Shown: positions 27,409-37,182 of the stretch, piece by piece | Position numbering within the stretch: the first letter of the stretch is position 1 | Layout: each line of letters opens with the position of its first letter | Assembly: GCF_000577245.1 (NCBI RefSeq) | Contig: NZ_CBYO010000016.1 | Span: 186,001 to 250,000, forward strand | DNA length: 64,000 bases | From: Paucisalibacillus algeriensis | GTDB lineage: Bacteria; Bacillota; Bacilli; Bacillales; Amphibacillaceae | Direction: 5' to 3' | The notes under the pieces: model-generated | Database searches by the model: none | The model's input: the letters and a program-made list of their open reading frames with translations, nothing else | What the model was told of the DNA's origin: nothing | Translations under genes and position numbers: made by a program

Positions 27409-27906
27409 ATGAAACGAAAAAATCATAGACCATTGTTTGCTGTACTTCTTCTACTAGTTGTCCTATTAGTGTGCTGTTATTTTATTTATACTTTCTTTCT
27501 TAATACCCCTTCCAATCAAGCTGAAGATGCGGTAGAGGAATTTTATACATACGAACAAGAAGGTGCTTTTTCCAACTCATGGGAAATGTTTCACCCGTAC
27601 ATGAAGGAACGATTTGAAAAAGGATATTATTTACAAGACCGTGCCCATGTGTTTTTAAATCATTTCGGTGTAAATACTTTTACATTTTCCATAGAGCATG
27701 CGGAAGTAATACATGATTGGCAAATAGAAGAGGATGCTGAAACAATCGATGAAGTTTATCATATTCCCGTTACACAGTATTATCAAGGAAAGTATGGGAA
27801 TTTTTCTATTGTACAAGATGTGTTTGTAACCAACCTAGATGGGGAATGGACCATACTTTGGGATTACAAAAAATCAGAAACTTCAATAGAACCAGATGAA
27901 AATTAG
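27409..27906 (+). CDS. Membrane-anchored extracytoplasmic protein (NTF2-like fold possible)
   Basis: A 165-residue protein with an N-terminal transmembrane helix (about 9-30) and an outside domain. The domain has the helix-then-sheet order typical of NTF2/SnoaL-like cystatin folds (AEDAVEEFYTYEQEGAFSNS, later DGEWTILWDY). AGGAGGG supports the start. No function can be assigned. It is followed, 91 bases on, by the hydrolase gene at 27998. Confidence 0.72.
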   Translation: MKRKNHRPLFAVLLLLVVLLVCCYFIYTFFLNTPSNQAEDAVEEFYTYEQEGAFSNSWEMFHPYMKERFEKGYYLQDRAHVFLNHFGVNTFTFSIEHAEVIHDWQIEEDAETIDEVYHIPVTQYYQGKYGNFSIVQDVFVTNLDGEWTILWDYKKSETSIEPDEN

Positions 27907-27997
27907 GTAATCTTCACCTTATAATCTTTTTACCTTTCCCGTATGATAATGACAACACTTGTCCATAAGGTCATTTAATAGTGAAGGGGGAAGAGTG

Positions 27998-28867
27998 ATG
28001 AGTCAAAAAATCGCGGTTTTGATTCTTCATGGTGCAGGCACTCCTAAGGAAGATTTTGCAGATAAGTTGATCGATAGGGTTAAAGTGGGTTTTGATAAAA
28101 AACTATCAAAGAAAAGAACAGCAACAGAATTAGTTTTTGAGACGGTATTTTGGTCTAATATTTTTGCGCCCGAACAAGTTAAATTATGGAATCAACTTCG
28201 GGAATATCGGGATTTGGATTTTGATAGGTTAAGACGTTTTGTACTAGAATTTCTGGCAGATGCTGTTGCATATCAACCTACTAGACTAGGTAATCAAAAT
28301 TATGATAAAGTACATTCTCTTGTGGCAAAATCGATTCAGCGATTACGTGAAAAGGCAGGGGAAGAAGCACCATTATGTGTGATTAGCCATAGTCTTGGCA
28401 CCATCATCGCAAGTAATTACTTTTACGATCTACAATATAAGCAAGAGAATATTGGAACAGAAACACAATCCTGTACTAGTAATATTCCAATCGAGCAAGG
28501 TCATACACTCACACTGTTCTATACGTTGGGAAGTCCAATGGCGATGTGGTCTCTTCGCTATATTGATTTTGGATCTCCAATAGATGTTCCATCCCCACTT
28601 TTACAAACATTTTATCCTGAACTAGAGGGCGAATGGTTAAACTTTTATGATAAGGATGATGTGATAGCATTTCCAATAAAGGGTATAAATGAAGCATATA
28701 AACAAGCGGTTACCGAAGATATTGAAGTAAATGCAGGTGGTATGTTTACAAACTGGAACCCACTTTCCCATCTAAAGTATGATACGGATAAGGAAGTCAT
28801 TCAATTGATAGTCAACGGGCTTGCACGAACGTGGAAAACTATTAATTCAGATGGTCTTAAAAAATAG
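27998..28867 (+). CDS. Alpha/beta-hydrolase-like protein
   Basis: A 289-residue cytosolic protein beginning MSQKIAVLILHGAGTPKED, a hydrolase-like oxyanion loop. A nucleophile elbow ISHSLGTIIASN lies near residue 130, with later segments FYTLGSPMAMW and a C-terminal SHLKYDTD supplying a candidate His. The layout resembles alpha/beta hydrolases, perhaps lipase/esterase-like. ATG at 27998 is chosen over 27959 because GAAGGGGGA precedes it. No signal peptide. Confidence 0.78.
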   Translation: MSQKIAVLILHGAGTPKEDFADKLIDRVKVGFDKKLSKKRTATELVFETVFWSNIFAPEQVKLWNQLREYRDLDFDRLRRFVLEFLADAVAYQPTRLGNQNYDKVHSLVAKSIQRLREKAGEEAPLCVISHSLGTIIASNYFYDLQYKQENIGTETQSCTSNIPIEQGHTLTLFYTLGSPMAMWSLRYIDFGSPIDVPSPLLQTFYPELEGEWLNFYDKDDVIAFPIKGINEAYKQAVTEDIEVNAGGMFTNWNPLSHLKYDTDKEVIQLIVNGLARTWKTINSDGLKK

Positions 28868-28885
28868 TTTCCCTAATACTAGCGT

Positions 28886-28915
28886 AAAAAGACCATGAGA
28901 GATTATGGTCTTTTT
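28886..28915 (+). terminator. Intrinsic terminator
   Basis: AAAAAGACCAT and ATGGTCTTTTT form an 11-bp stem with an 8-base loop and a T run, after the hydrolase gene. Confidence 0.9.
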
Positions 28916-29157
28916 AAACTTGTAGAAAGTCCAAATAACTCCTTGAAATATTTTGGGGCACATTCCTTAAGTTAATCAATAAAAGTAAAAAATACTCCAT
29001 ATTAGTAGAATTATTGATAGATGTATACCTACGTATACATTACAAAATGCCTAGTCTATGATAAGCTTACTATAATTTTTAAAAGATAAATTGAATAGTA
29101 GGATAATTAGTAAGGTAAAGAGTTCCCCACCAATTTATTAATAATGGAGGAATTTTC

Positions 29158-30498
29158 ATGGGTCATGAAGTGAAAAATCAGATGTATGGCCAGAAAATTG
29201 AGTGTAATCATCCGTTGTATCATTTTAAAAGGCAGGTTTGGAACTCAAAGGTTGACAGGTATCCAGCTGTAATTTTTGAGTGTAAGAGTAACGAAGATGT
29301 CATAAGAGCAGTTCATTATGCAAATGAGAATGGATTAAAGATTACCGTTCGTGGTGGTGGATTTCATCCTGCAGGGAAGTCAGTTAAAGATAAAGCAGTT
29401 CTTGTTGACTTATCACATATGAATGAAGTTCATATTGATGAGATTAGTAAGGTTGCAACAGTGGGAGCAGGGGCAAAAACGTATGAAGTAGATGAAATTA
29501 CTCAGGATTATGGATTAGCTATTCCTTTAGGGATGGTTTCTAATATTGGTGTTTCAGGATTAGCATTGGGTGGTGGATTAGGTTATTTGCGGGGTAAATA
29601 CGGCTTAACTTGTGATAATGTTGTCGGAGTTTACCTAGTAACAGGAGAAGGAAAGTTGCTATATGTTAATCGACTGAACCACTCTGAATTATTCTGGGCA
29701 ATACGTGGTGCGGGTGAAAATTTTGGTATCGTAACGAAATTTGAGTTGAAGCTTCATTCTGTTGATCGACATATATTAGGAATTGATGTCATATATGATT
29801 TCAAAGATTTACAACAAATATTAATAAAGGTAGAAAAGTACCGGCAAACAGCTATTGATGAAATATCCTTTAACTTTGCCATTTCGAAAGGGAATAACGG
29901 ACAGGCACAGTTACGATTAATCGGTATGTATATTGGGGAATTGAATTTGTGGGTGGAAAGGGAAGTTATTCAACCACTGCTGGATTTTGCTACACCAATT
30001 GTTGATAATACAGAGATTGTACCTTATATCGATATGCAGAGAAAATTTGATTCTTTGGTTGGTAATAGTTTTGCAATTGAAGGAATCTCACTTTTCTTTC
30101 AAGAGTTAAATAATGAAGCTGTACAAATTTTAATCGAGGGCTTGAAGAAAGCAGATTTTCTAGTCAACGTTCATTTACTAGAATTACATGGTAAAGTAAA
30201 TCGCATTTCTAAATACGATACAGCTTTTGCGATTCGAGACGCTAGCTATCTGCTAGTCATTGATGCTGATTTAGGTGATAATCCTATTGATACTAAATTG
30301 TGGGTACACGATATGTATGAAAAACTTCTACCTTATTCGTATAAACAAGTTTCCTATTTGAGTAGTTCAAAGGTCAGTGAGGCAGTTATTCAAAATTCAT
30401 ACAAGTGTATCAAAGATCAATTAGTTAAACTGAAGGAAGAATATGACCCAGGTAATCTGTTCTGCTCTGAACATAGATTACTAGATAGGAAAAGGTAA
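29158..30498 (+). CDS. FAD-linked oxidoreductase (berberine-bridge/6-hydroxy-D-nicotine oxidase type)
   Basis: A 446-residue flavoprotein. The PCMH-type FAD domain has the expected order: YPAVIFECKSNEDV, VRGGGFHPAG (where His is the usual covalent flavin ligand), LSHMNEV, and GLALGGGLGYLRGKYGL. The C-terminal BBE-type segment is PGNLF. The substrate (amine, sugar or alcohol) cannot be inferred. GGAGGAA precedes the ATG. It is monocistronic, and ends in the same hairpin as the convergent LuxR-type regulator. Confidence 0.92.
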   Translation: MGHEVKNQMYGQKIECNHPLYHFKRQVWNSKVDRYPAVIFECKSNEDVIRAVHYANENGLKITVRGGGFHPAGKSVKDKAVLVDLSHMNEVHIDEISKVATVGAGAKTYEVDEITQDYGLAIPLGMVSNIGVSGLALGGGLGYLRGKYGLTCDNVVGVYLVTGEGKLLYVNRLNHSELFWAIRGAGENFGIVTKFELKLHSVDRHILGIDVIYDFKDLQQILIKVEKYRQTAIDEISFNFAISKGNNGQAQLRLIGMYIGELNLWVEREVIQPLLDFATPIVDNTEIVPYIDMQRKFDSLVGNSFAIEGISLFFQELNNEAVQILIEGLKKADFLVNVHLLELHGKVNRISKYDTAFAIRDASYLLVIDADLGDNPIDTKLWVHDMYEKLLPYSYKQVSYLSSSKVSEAVIQNSYKCIKDQLVKLKEEYDPGNLFCSEHRLLDRKR

Positions 30499-30519
30499 GC
30501 TCACCCGCTTACCTTTTTC
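30489..30519. terminator. Bidirectional intrinsic terminator
   Basis: AAAGGTAAGC and GCTTACCTTT form a 10-bp stem with a 6-base loop. The stem overlaps the stop codon of the flavoprotein gene and abuts that of the convergent regulator. Confidence 0.88.
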
Positions 30520-32530
30520 ATGTAATCTCCATTATTCGCTTCATAAACTGCATTCGGTTTTTAACATTTGCCTTTTGATAAATACGACTTAATGCTTTTT
30601 TTACCGTAATCTCAGCAATGTATAATTCTTTTGCAATTTCAAGGATTGGCTTATCTTCTATTAACAAGATTATGATGTCTTGCTCCCTAGGCGTTAAAGA
30701 AAATTCTTGGGTTAGTATATCCATCTTATCTGTGTTTAGTCCAGCTATAAATTGTTTCAAATAAGGTATTAGTTTGGGACCGCTTAAGTCTAATAGGAAT
30801 GTTGGTGTTGGTACTTTCTCTCGGTAATCAAGATGAGATGCCCCGTCTACTGTTTGGAATCCAAATTTATATAATAATTCTTGAAAAAGCTTTAAAGGTG
30901 TTGATGCAACTAGCTTACCACCAGAAAATATTAAAGGAAATAGACTATACAATAAAAATGCACGGGCAGCGTTGTCAGTTGGGTCTTTATACTCTTGGTA
31001 GCGTATAAAATAACCTGCTGTTTTCTCAACAGGGACATGATAGTATTGTTTTTCTTCTTTCGATAAATTTGAAAAATATGCTCTAGATACAGGTTCACTT
31101 GCCAGAAATGGTAATGTCTGTTCATTGATTGGAACATTAATAGATATCCCAATAACTTCACCATCTCTTTTTAGTAAGCTTGAACCATTATAGCCCATTT
31201 TTTTTATGTACTTTGGCCCTATGAATTCATACTCTAGTTGATTATGTTCTAATGATGCATCAAATTGGAAGGTAGTATCGGTAGTACGGTTATAAAAATT
31301 CGTTCTGCTAACGGTCAGATTATTATTTAAATATATGAAAAAATCTTCTACTTCATGAAAATTATATTCTTCAATCGGTTCTAGATACATAGAATGATCG
31401 ATTAAGGTATCTTGAAAGAATACAGACTGAATAACATCGTCACCAAGATGATAAAAGAAAGAGGCAATATCATCTGTACTGGGTTGTGTAATAATTCGAG
31501 TATAATAGTAGTAAATTATTTGTTTGGTTAATTGTTTATATCGTTCATGGTTTCTGTGCTTTAACTCGATTCGAATTGCATCACGAATTAACTCATGTAT
31601 ACTCCATCCTTCCTGTGATTTTCGAATGAAGGAGAAGGAAGTTAGTTCATGGAACGTATTAGTTAAGATTTCTTGTTTTAGTATTTGTGATAACGTACTT
31701 TGATTAAAATGGTTTAACAAAGCAGCAACCTCAATTAAATTAATTAAGCTCTCATCCTTTACTTCATTTAACCACCTATTTGTTAACGTACTTAATACTT
31801 CAGTTTTATTTTTGAAGATATTACTATTTTCTGCACCCACAACATCACTTATAGTTGCTAATGATAATAACAATGGATTTCCATTTGTGAATTGCCATAT
31901 TTTTTTTATAGAGGCTTCACAAGTTATCCCGTTTTTTTGTAAAAAATCATATGTATCATCAAAGTTAAAGGAAGTAATCTTTATTTGCTTTGTAATTCGT
32001 CTCCAAGCCGGTGATTCTTGCCATTCCCCAGTTAATCCCCTTCTTCCAGCGAGTATTACGGAAACACTAGGGTGGAGCTTGCGAATAAATACATTTCGAA
32101 ACCATCTATTAAGATTATCTATTTGTTCATAGGTATCAACGGCGATAATAATTTTTTTTTTCTGTCCAAAATTATTAATTAGTTGAATACAAGCTTGTAA
32201 AGTTTTTGGAATAGTTTCACCAACATCTAGATGAGTAGATAGCATGGAATGTAAGTAGTCTGTAAACCCTTCAATGGTTTGGTTAAAATCCTGGGTATCT
32301 AAATGGATAAAAGGGATGTTTTTCTTTTCGGCAATAATGGCAAATTCATAAAGTAAATAGGTTTTTCCAATACCACCTTCCCCATGCAAGTGAACAACTT
32401 TGTACTCTGGATTTTCATGTTGAATTAGTTCATGAAAAAAATTTACCTCGTACTTTCTACCAAAAAAGGAGGATTCTTCTACTGCTTGTATAACCTGATT
32501 AATACGTTTGTCATGTTTTAACGTTTTCAA
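30518..32530 (-). CDS. LuxR-type (LAL/MalT-like) STAND transcriptional regulator
   Basis: A 670-residue protein. The N-terminal NTPase has a Walker A GEGGIGKTYLL (about 50-60), a Walker B IIIAVDTYEQ (about 124-133) and AGRRGLTGE. The middle is a winged-helix/linker region. The extreme C terminus is a GerE/LuxR helix-turn-helix (SLTPREQDIIILL ... EITVKKALSRIYQKA). It should be a signal-gated activator. It starts at TTG, with AGGGGG upstream. It converges on the flavoprotein gene, which could be a target; that is inference. Confidence 0.88.
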   Translation of the reverse strand: MKTLKHDKRINQVIQAVEESSFFGRKYEVNFFHELIQHENPEYKVVHLHGEGGIGKTYLLYEFAIIAEKKNIPFIHLDTQDFNQTIEGFTDYLHSMLSTHLDVGETIPKTLQACIQLINNFGQKKKIIIAVDTYEQIDNLNRWFRNVFIRKLHPSVSVILAGRRGLTGEWQESPAWRRITKQIKITSFNFDDTYDFLQKNGITCEASIKKIWQFTNGNPLLLSLATISDVVGAENSNIFKNKTEVLSTLTNRWLNEVKDESLINLIEVAALLNHFNQSTLSQILKQEILTNTFHELTSFSFIRKSQEGWSIHELIRDAIRIELKHRNHERYKQLTKQIIYYYYTRIITQPSTDDIASFFYHLGDDVIQSVFFQDTLIDHSMYLEPIEEYNFHEVEDFFIYLNNNLTVSRTNFYNRTTDTTFQFDASLEHNQLEYEFIGPKYIKKMGYNGSSLLKRDGEVIGISINVPINEQTLPFLASEPVSRAYFSNLSKEEKQYYHVPVEKTAGYFIRYQEYKDPTDNAARAFLLYSLFPLIFSGGKLVASTPLKLFQELLYKFGFQTVDGASHLDYREKVPTPTFLLDLSGPKLIPYLKQFIAGLNTDKMDILTQEFSLTPREQDIIILLIEDKPILEIAKELYIAEITVKKALSRIYQKANVKNRMQFMKRIMEIT

Positions 32531-32799
32531 CTACTTACCCCCTAACATTACAAAATTCTGAAAAGTCCTATCATTTAAAATATAGATTAGTGCTAAAGCC
32601 CTGTCAAGTCAAATATAGGTATACCGTTGAAAATACGCCATCCATTATATGGTAATATAGTTTTATTCCCCTTGTGTCCTTGAATTTAGAAGATTCTAGG
32701 GATTCAGTTTTTGTTGTTGAATTGCATAGAAAACGCTTGAAGTTCGTAACCTAGGAAAGAACAGACACATCTGTTCAATACCCACAAGGAGTGATCAGT

Positions 32800-33003
32800 T
32801 TGGCCAATGACAATAATAGGAATAAGTTGTTAGTGCCAGGTGCAAAAAATGCAATGGAACAAATGAAAGAGGAAATTGCAAATGAGTTTGGTGTTCAGCC
32901 TGGAGCTGACACAACTGCACGTGAAAACGGATCTGTGGGTGGCGAGATGGTCAAGCGAATGATTCAAATCGCCGAACAGAGTATGCAAAATGGTCATAAA
33001 TAG
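32800..33003 (+). CDS. Alpha/beta-type small acid-soluble spore protein (SASP)
   Basis: A 67-residue protein with the SASP layout: the germination-protease region EEIANEFGV, then the conserved C-terminal segment [19 protein letters not shown]. It coats and protects spore DNA. TTG at 32800 is preferred over GTG at 32791 because AAGGAG lies seven bases before it. A weak sigma-G-like pair lies at about 32724 and 32746. It is direct evidence that the organism sporulates. Confidence 0.95.
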   Translation: MANDNNRNKLLVPGAKNAMEQMKEEIANEFGVQPGADTTARENGSVGGEMVKRMIQIAEQSMQNGHK

Positions 33004-33012
33004 CATGCCCTG

Positions 33013-33042
33013 GGAAGGGGCTCCTTATTGGAGCCCCTTTTC
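33013..33042 (+). terminator. Intrinsic terminator of SASP gene
   Basis: AAGGGGCTCC and GGAGCCCCTT form a perfect 10-bp stem with a 5-base loop followed by TTTT. Confidence 0.93.
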
Positions 33043-33180
33043 CTATAGTTGACTAATCTTTGATTGGGATTGGATAAACTTTTGGATAAACTTGAATTAA
33101 TTTAATCAATAAGTACGATATTTCCATATAGTCCCTAAATATGCTAAATTTAGACTAATGAAAATATAGGGGGACCATCA

Positions 33181-34764
33181 TTGCAGAGAATCTCATTAAT
33201 GACAAAAATTATTGTGTTAATTGTTGGATTAATTATATTGATAACGGTTTCGCTTACGGGAATTTTTGCTTATTATGAATCAAAGGATATTGAAAAACAT
33301 ATTGGAGAACGTGCACTAAATTCTGCTATAACCGTATCTGTCATGCCAACCGTTATTAATGCATTCGAACTTGAAAATCCTTCTGAGGTGCTGCAACCTA
33401 TTGCTGAGGAAATAAGAGAATTTATTGGGGCAGAATTTATTGTAATTGGGAATGTGGATAGTATTCGTTATGCACATCCAGACGTTGATAAAATAGGAAA
33501 GAAAATGGTTGGTGGTGACAATGATAAAGCCTTAGTTCATGGGGAATTTTACACTTCGAAAGCAGTTGGTAGTCTTGGACCATCTTTACGAGGCAAAGCT
33601 CCAGTTTTTAATAATAACGGTGACATTGTTGGAATCATATCTGTAGGTTTTATGTTGGAAGATATTAAATCTATTATTTATAAAAATCTATTGAAAATTA
33701 GTGGTTCAGCAATTGTTGTCATTGCACTTGGTTTTTTTGGTGGCGTCATGTTAGCCCGAAATATTCGAAATGACATGCTAGGGCTTGAACCATATCAAAT
33801 TGCATCTCTATTTCAGGATAGAAGTGCAATTCTTTCCTCTATTAAAGAAGGCATTATTGCGATGGATCCGCAGGGGAGAATCTCGATGATGAATGAGTCT
33901 GCTCAAAAAATTCTAGGTTTCCATGATAGTCATACTAATAAAAGGATAGAAGAAGTGTTTCCTAATACGAAAATGTACGAAGTTTTACAGTCTGGAGAAC
34001 CAATGAAAGACGATGAAATGATATTAAATAATCGTATTGTAATTGTCAACCGAACGCCAATTCTTGATGAAAAGCATCATGTTGTTGGTGTTGTGGCAAG
34101 TTTCCGGGACAAAACAGATATAAATGAAATGCTTAATACCTTATCTGAAGTACGAAAATACTCGGAGGATTTGCGAGCGCAAACCCACGAATACACCAAT
34201 AAACTTTATGTGTTATCAGGACTACTACAACTCGGACATTATAAGGAAGCGATTGAATTAATCCAAATTGAGTCAAAGGCAACCGTTAACCAGAATAAAA
34301 TATTGCTAGAACAAATAAAGGATAGAACGATTCAAGCAATCCTGTTAGGAAAGATGGGAAAGGCTTCTGAGAAGAAAGTGGAGTTTAAGATAGAAAGTAA
34401 TAGTTATTTGGAACAGTTACCAAAGCATATTGATATAGCAAAAATGATTACAATTCTAGGTAATCTGCTGGATAACGCCATGGAGGCAGTAGAAAAGAAA
34501 GATAAGAAAGAAATTATATTTTTTGGAACTGATCTAGGAGATGATATCGTTTTTGAAATCGCCGATTCTGGTAATGGAATAACTGATCAGAATGTACAGA
34601 AGATTTTTGAACTCGGCTTCTCTACCAAAAATGATTCCAGGCGGGGATTTGGACTTGCCATTGTTAAAGAAACGGTTGAGGACCTTGGAGGACAAATGGA
34701 GGTACATAATCAGCCAACTGGAGGAGCAGTTTTTTCTGTATTTATTCCAAAACAGGTAGATTAG
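33181..34764 (+). CDS. Sensor histidine kinase, CitA/DcuS (dicarboxylate/citrate) type
   Basis: A 527-residue protein: transmembrane helix about 8-30, extracellular PAS-like (PDC) sensor domain to about 172, second helix about 172-195, cytosolic PAS about 210-325, then a kinase domain. The probable phospho-acceptor is His336 in THEYTNKLYVLSGLLQ. The ATPase has an N-box (ILGNLLDNAMEAV) and G-boxes (ADSGNGI, RRGFGLAIV). TTG start after AGGGGGA. It pairs with the response regulator ten bases downstream, and probably senses the substrate of the adjacent TctABC/DASS transporters. Confidence 0.93.
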   Translation: MQRISLMTKIIVLIVGLIILITVSLTGIFAYYESKDIEKHIGERALNSAITVSVMPTVINAFELENPSEVLQPIAEEIREFIGAEFIVIGNVDSIRYAHPDVDKIGKKMVGGDNDKALVHGEFYTSKAVGSLGPSLRGKAPVFNNNGDIVGIISVGFMLEDIKSIIYKNLLKISGSAIVVIALGFFGGVMLARNIRNDMLGLEPYQIASLFQDRSAILSSIKEGIIAMDPQGRISMMNESAQKILGFHDSHTNKRIEEVFPNTKMYEVLQSGEPMKDDEMILNNRIVIVNRTPILDEKHHVVGVVASFRDKTDINEMLNTLSEVRKYSEDLRAQTHEYTNKLYVLSGLLQLGHYKEAIELIQIESKATVNQNKILLEQIKDRTIQAILLGKMGKASEKKVEFKIESNSYLEQLPKHIDIAKMITILGNLLDNAMEAVEKKDKKEIIFFGTDLGDDIVFEIADSGNGITDQNVQKIFELGFSTKNDSRRGFGLAIVKETVEDLGGQMEVHNQPTGGAVFSVFIPKQVD

Positions 34765-34774
34765 GAGGAAAAAG

Positions 34775-35449
34775 ATGATTCATGTAATAATTGTGGAGGA
34801 TGATTTTCGGATAGCAACGATTCATGAAGAATTTATTGGAATGATTAAGGGGTTTAAAGTGGTAGGAAAGGCTTTAAATGGACAAGAGGCTATTAAACTT
34901 GTTAATAATAATAATATAGATTTAGTCATTTTAGATGTATACCTACCAGATATGTTAGGAACGGATATTATCGAATCCATCCGTTATCAGAATTCAAGCA
35001 TTGATTTTATTATGGTTTCTGCGGCTACGGAAACAGAGTTAGTTGGGGATATTATACGCAATGGTGTATTCGACTACATTATAAAGCCGGTGAAAATGGA
35101 ACGATTTATTGAAACACTGGAACGATACCATGAAATGAAGCAAAAATTAGAGAAACAAGAGGAAATTGATCAATCATTTTTAGATGAGTATTTTGGGTAC
35201 ACTTCTGAAAATCGGGAACAGAAAGATACACCAAAGGGGATTGATCCATTAACCCTTGAGAAAGTTTCAGAAATTATCAATACTATTAAAATAGGGATTA
35301 CTGCAGAAGAAATGGGCATGCAGATTGGGGTATCACGAACAACTGCAAGAAGATACTTGGAATACTTGATATCTACTGGAGAGGTCGGAGCGGAATTAGA
35401 GTATGGAATTGTCGGACGGCCAGAAAGAAAATATCATCTAGTGAAGTAG
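34775..35449 (+). CDS. Response regulator, CitB/DcuR (CitT) type
   Basis: A 224-residue protein with a receiver domain (acidic pocket EDD near residue 9, phospho-acceptor Asp54 in DLVILDVYLPD, and IKPVK). A C-terminal helix-turn-helix (ITAEEMGMQIGVSRTTARRYLEYL) is the winged-helix type of CitB/DcuR regulators. AGGAGGA precedes the ATG. It is cotranscribed with the kinase, and probably controls the operon starting at 35621. Confidence 0.94.
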   Translation: MIHVIIVEDDFRIATIHEEFIGMIKGFKVVGKALNGQEAIKLVNNNNIDLVILDVYLPDMLGTDIIESIRYQNSSIDFIMVSAATETELVGDIIRNGVFDYIIKPVKMERFIETLERYHEMKQKLEKQEEIDQSFLDEYFGYTSENREQKDTPKGIDPLTLEKVSEIINTIKIGITAEEMGMQIGVSRTTARRYLEYLISTGEVGAELEYGIVGRPERKYHLVK

Positions 35450-35484
35450 AGGGACTGATCACAAAAGGGGTCGGTCCCTTTTTA
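35450..35484 (+). terminator. Intrinsic terminator of two-component operon
   Basis: AGGGACTGATC and GGTCGGTCCCT form an imperfect 11-bp stem with T tail, beginning right after the response regulator stop codon. Confidence 0.85.
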
Positions 35485-35540
35485 TTAGGCTGTGAACAAA
35501 ATGAACAAAAAGAATTTATTATTCTTTTTAATCATTATTT

Positions 35541-35554
35541 TGAAAACGGTTACA
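35541..35554 (+). promoter_or_regulatory. cre site (CcpA) upstream of tctC
   Basis: TGAAAACGGTTACA matches every fixed position of the cre consensus TGWNANCGNTNWCA. It lies 67 bases before the tctC ATG, where CcpA would repress this uptake operon in the presence of preferred sugars. Confidence 0.7.
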
Positions 35555-35620
35555 TTTAGAGAGTAGTGAATTATATTGGAATACATGTAATAGTTAATTT
35601 TAAATAAGGGGGATTTTAAC

Positions 35621-36625
35621 ATGAAGAAGTGTTTGGCAATTATATCAGTTGCTATGTTAATAGTTATTCTTACAGCTTGTTCATCAGATGATGCACCTAG
35701 TAACAATGCATCTGGTGATTGGGAGCCAGAAAAAGCAATTGAAATGGTAGCACCGGCTGGAGCTGGTGGCGGTTGGGATACCACAGCTCGAATGGCTACA
35801 AAGGTATTTAATGAAGCTGGAATCATTGAAGAGGATATTGGTGTTGTAAACAAGCCTGGTGGTGGCGGTGCTGTAGGTTGGGCATACGTTGCTGGATTTG
35901 ACGGAAGTAACCATAACCTATTTGTTGCTTCACCACCAATTATCTTAGTCCCATTAAACGGACAGTCTGAATATGGTTATGATGACTTTACTCCACTTGC
36001 AAACGTAATCGCTGATTATGGCGCTTTCGCAGTCCGTGCAGATGCACCTTGGGATAGCTTAAACGATTTATTTGAGGATATGAAAGAAGATCCCGAAAGC
36101 ATTGCTGTAGTAGGAACATCTTCTCCTGGAAGTATGGACCATATCCAATTTGTTCAAATTGCAAAAGCTGCAGGTGTTGATGTAACAAAAATTAAATATG
36201 TAACGGATCCAGACGGTGTTGGTTTGACTCAATTACTGAATGGTAGTGTTGAAGTTTTTTCAACAGGTGTGGCAGAAACAGTTGAACAAGTAAAAGCCGG
36301 TACTATCAAAGTTCTTGGTATTACGGCAGAGGAAAGACTAACTGGTGAAACACTTAAGGACTTCCCGACGGCAATAGAACAAGGAATCGATGCATCATTT
36401 GTTAACTGGCGTGGGTTCTTTGGCCCTCCAAACATGGATGAGGCAGCAATTGCTTATTATGAAAAGAAATTTAAAGAATTAAGTGATTCCGAGGAATTTG
36501 GAGCTATTCGTGACCAATATGGTTGGGATGAAATGTACATGGATAGTGCAGAATATAAGGCATTCTTAGATGAGCAATACGAAACCATAGGGGCACTACT
36601 TGATGAGTTAGGATTAGGTCAATAA
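35621..36625 (+). CDS. tctC: Tripartite tricarboxylate transporter, substrate-binding lipoprotein TctC
   Basis: A 334-residue lipoprotein (lipobox LTAC, Cys20) of the Bug/TctC family. It has the two-lobed solute-binding protein layout, with AGAGGGWDTTAR near the start and GWDEMYMDS near the end. It delivers a carboxylated substrate (citrate/tricarboxylate or another organic acid) to TctAB. AGGGGG precedes the ATG. It is the first gene of the transporter operon. A hairpin follows at 36640. Confidence 0.93.
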   Translation: MKKCLAIISVAMLIVILTACSSDDAPSNNASGDWEPEKAIEMVAPAGAGGGWDTTARMATKVFNEAGIIEEDIGVVNKPGGGGAVGWAYVAGFDGSNHNLFVASPPIILVPLNGQSEYGYDDFTPLANVIADYGAFAVRADAPWDSLNDLFEDMKEDPESIAVVGTSSPGSMDHIQFVQIAKAAGVDVTKIKYVTDPDGVGLTQLLNGSVEVFSTGVAETVEQVKAGTIKVLGITAEERLTGETLKDFPTAIEQGIDASFVNWRGFFGPPNMDEAAIAYYEKKFKELSDSEEFGAIRDQYGWDEMYMDSAEYKAFLDEQYETIGALLDELGLGQ

Positions 36626-36639
36626 GTGATCACATTTGA

Positions 36640-36668
36640 GAAGTCAATGATATTAGGTCATTGACTTC
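36640..36668 (+). promoter_or_regulatory. Intercistronic hairpin between tctC and tctB
   Basis: GAAGTCAATGA and TCATTGACTTC form a perfect 11-bp stem with a 7-base loop and a weak T-rich tail. It probably acts as an mRNA stabiliser or partial terminator, giving an excess of binding protein over permease. Confidence 0.7.
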
Positions 36669-36711
36669 CATTTGTTTAAGGAAACAATCGATTTTTATAG
36701 GTGGTGAATAT

Positions 36712-37170
36712 ATGTTTAAAACATTAAATCAACGAATAAGTCTTGTTTTACTTGTATTAGCAATTGTATATCTTGTACTTGCCTATCAGTTACCTTCGTT
36801 TGCTTATACGGTAATTGATGCAGACGTTGTCCCTAAAGGCCTTGGATTTATTCTAATTTCTCTATCAATTGGGTTGTTTTTTGCCAAGGATTCGGATACA
36901 GAGGAACAGAAAGCTCGAAGGAAAATTCCGAAGAAAGATATTGGTACACTTTTAGCAGTTTTTGGCTTTGTGTTTCTATTTATCTTCTTTTTAGAAATAT
37001 TAGGTTTTATTGTAACAACTGCTATTTTTATCTTTGGTTGTTCTTGGTTTTTAGGGTATAAAAAGCCTGTCACCAATGCGTTAGTATCCATTTTATTTCC
37101 ACTATTTATGTATATTATGTTTACTAAGTTTTTACAAATAAATCTACCACAAGGAATTTTGCCGTTTTAA
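36712..37170 (+). CDS. tctB: Tripartite tricarboxylate transporter, small permease TctB
   Basis: A 152-residue protein with four transmembrane segments (about 12-30, 42-60, 80-100, 105-140), matching the TctB topology. The ATG at 36712 follows AGGTGG; the longer frame from 36661 overlaps a hairpin and lacks a site. It is 12 bases before tctA. Confidence 0.9.
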   Translation: MFKTLNQRISLVLLVLAIVYLVLAYQLPSFAYTVIDADVVPKGLGFILISLSIGLFFAKDSDTEEQKARRKIPKKDIGTLLAVFGFVFLFIFFLEILGFIVTTAIFIFGCSWFLGYKKPVTNALVSILFPLFMYIMFTKFLQINLPQGILPF

Positions 37171-37182
37171 AGGAGTGAGAAT

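Noticed and set aside
35684-35914. Minus-strand ORF opposite tctC
   Set aside because: Shadow of the lipoprotein gene, with no ribosome site.
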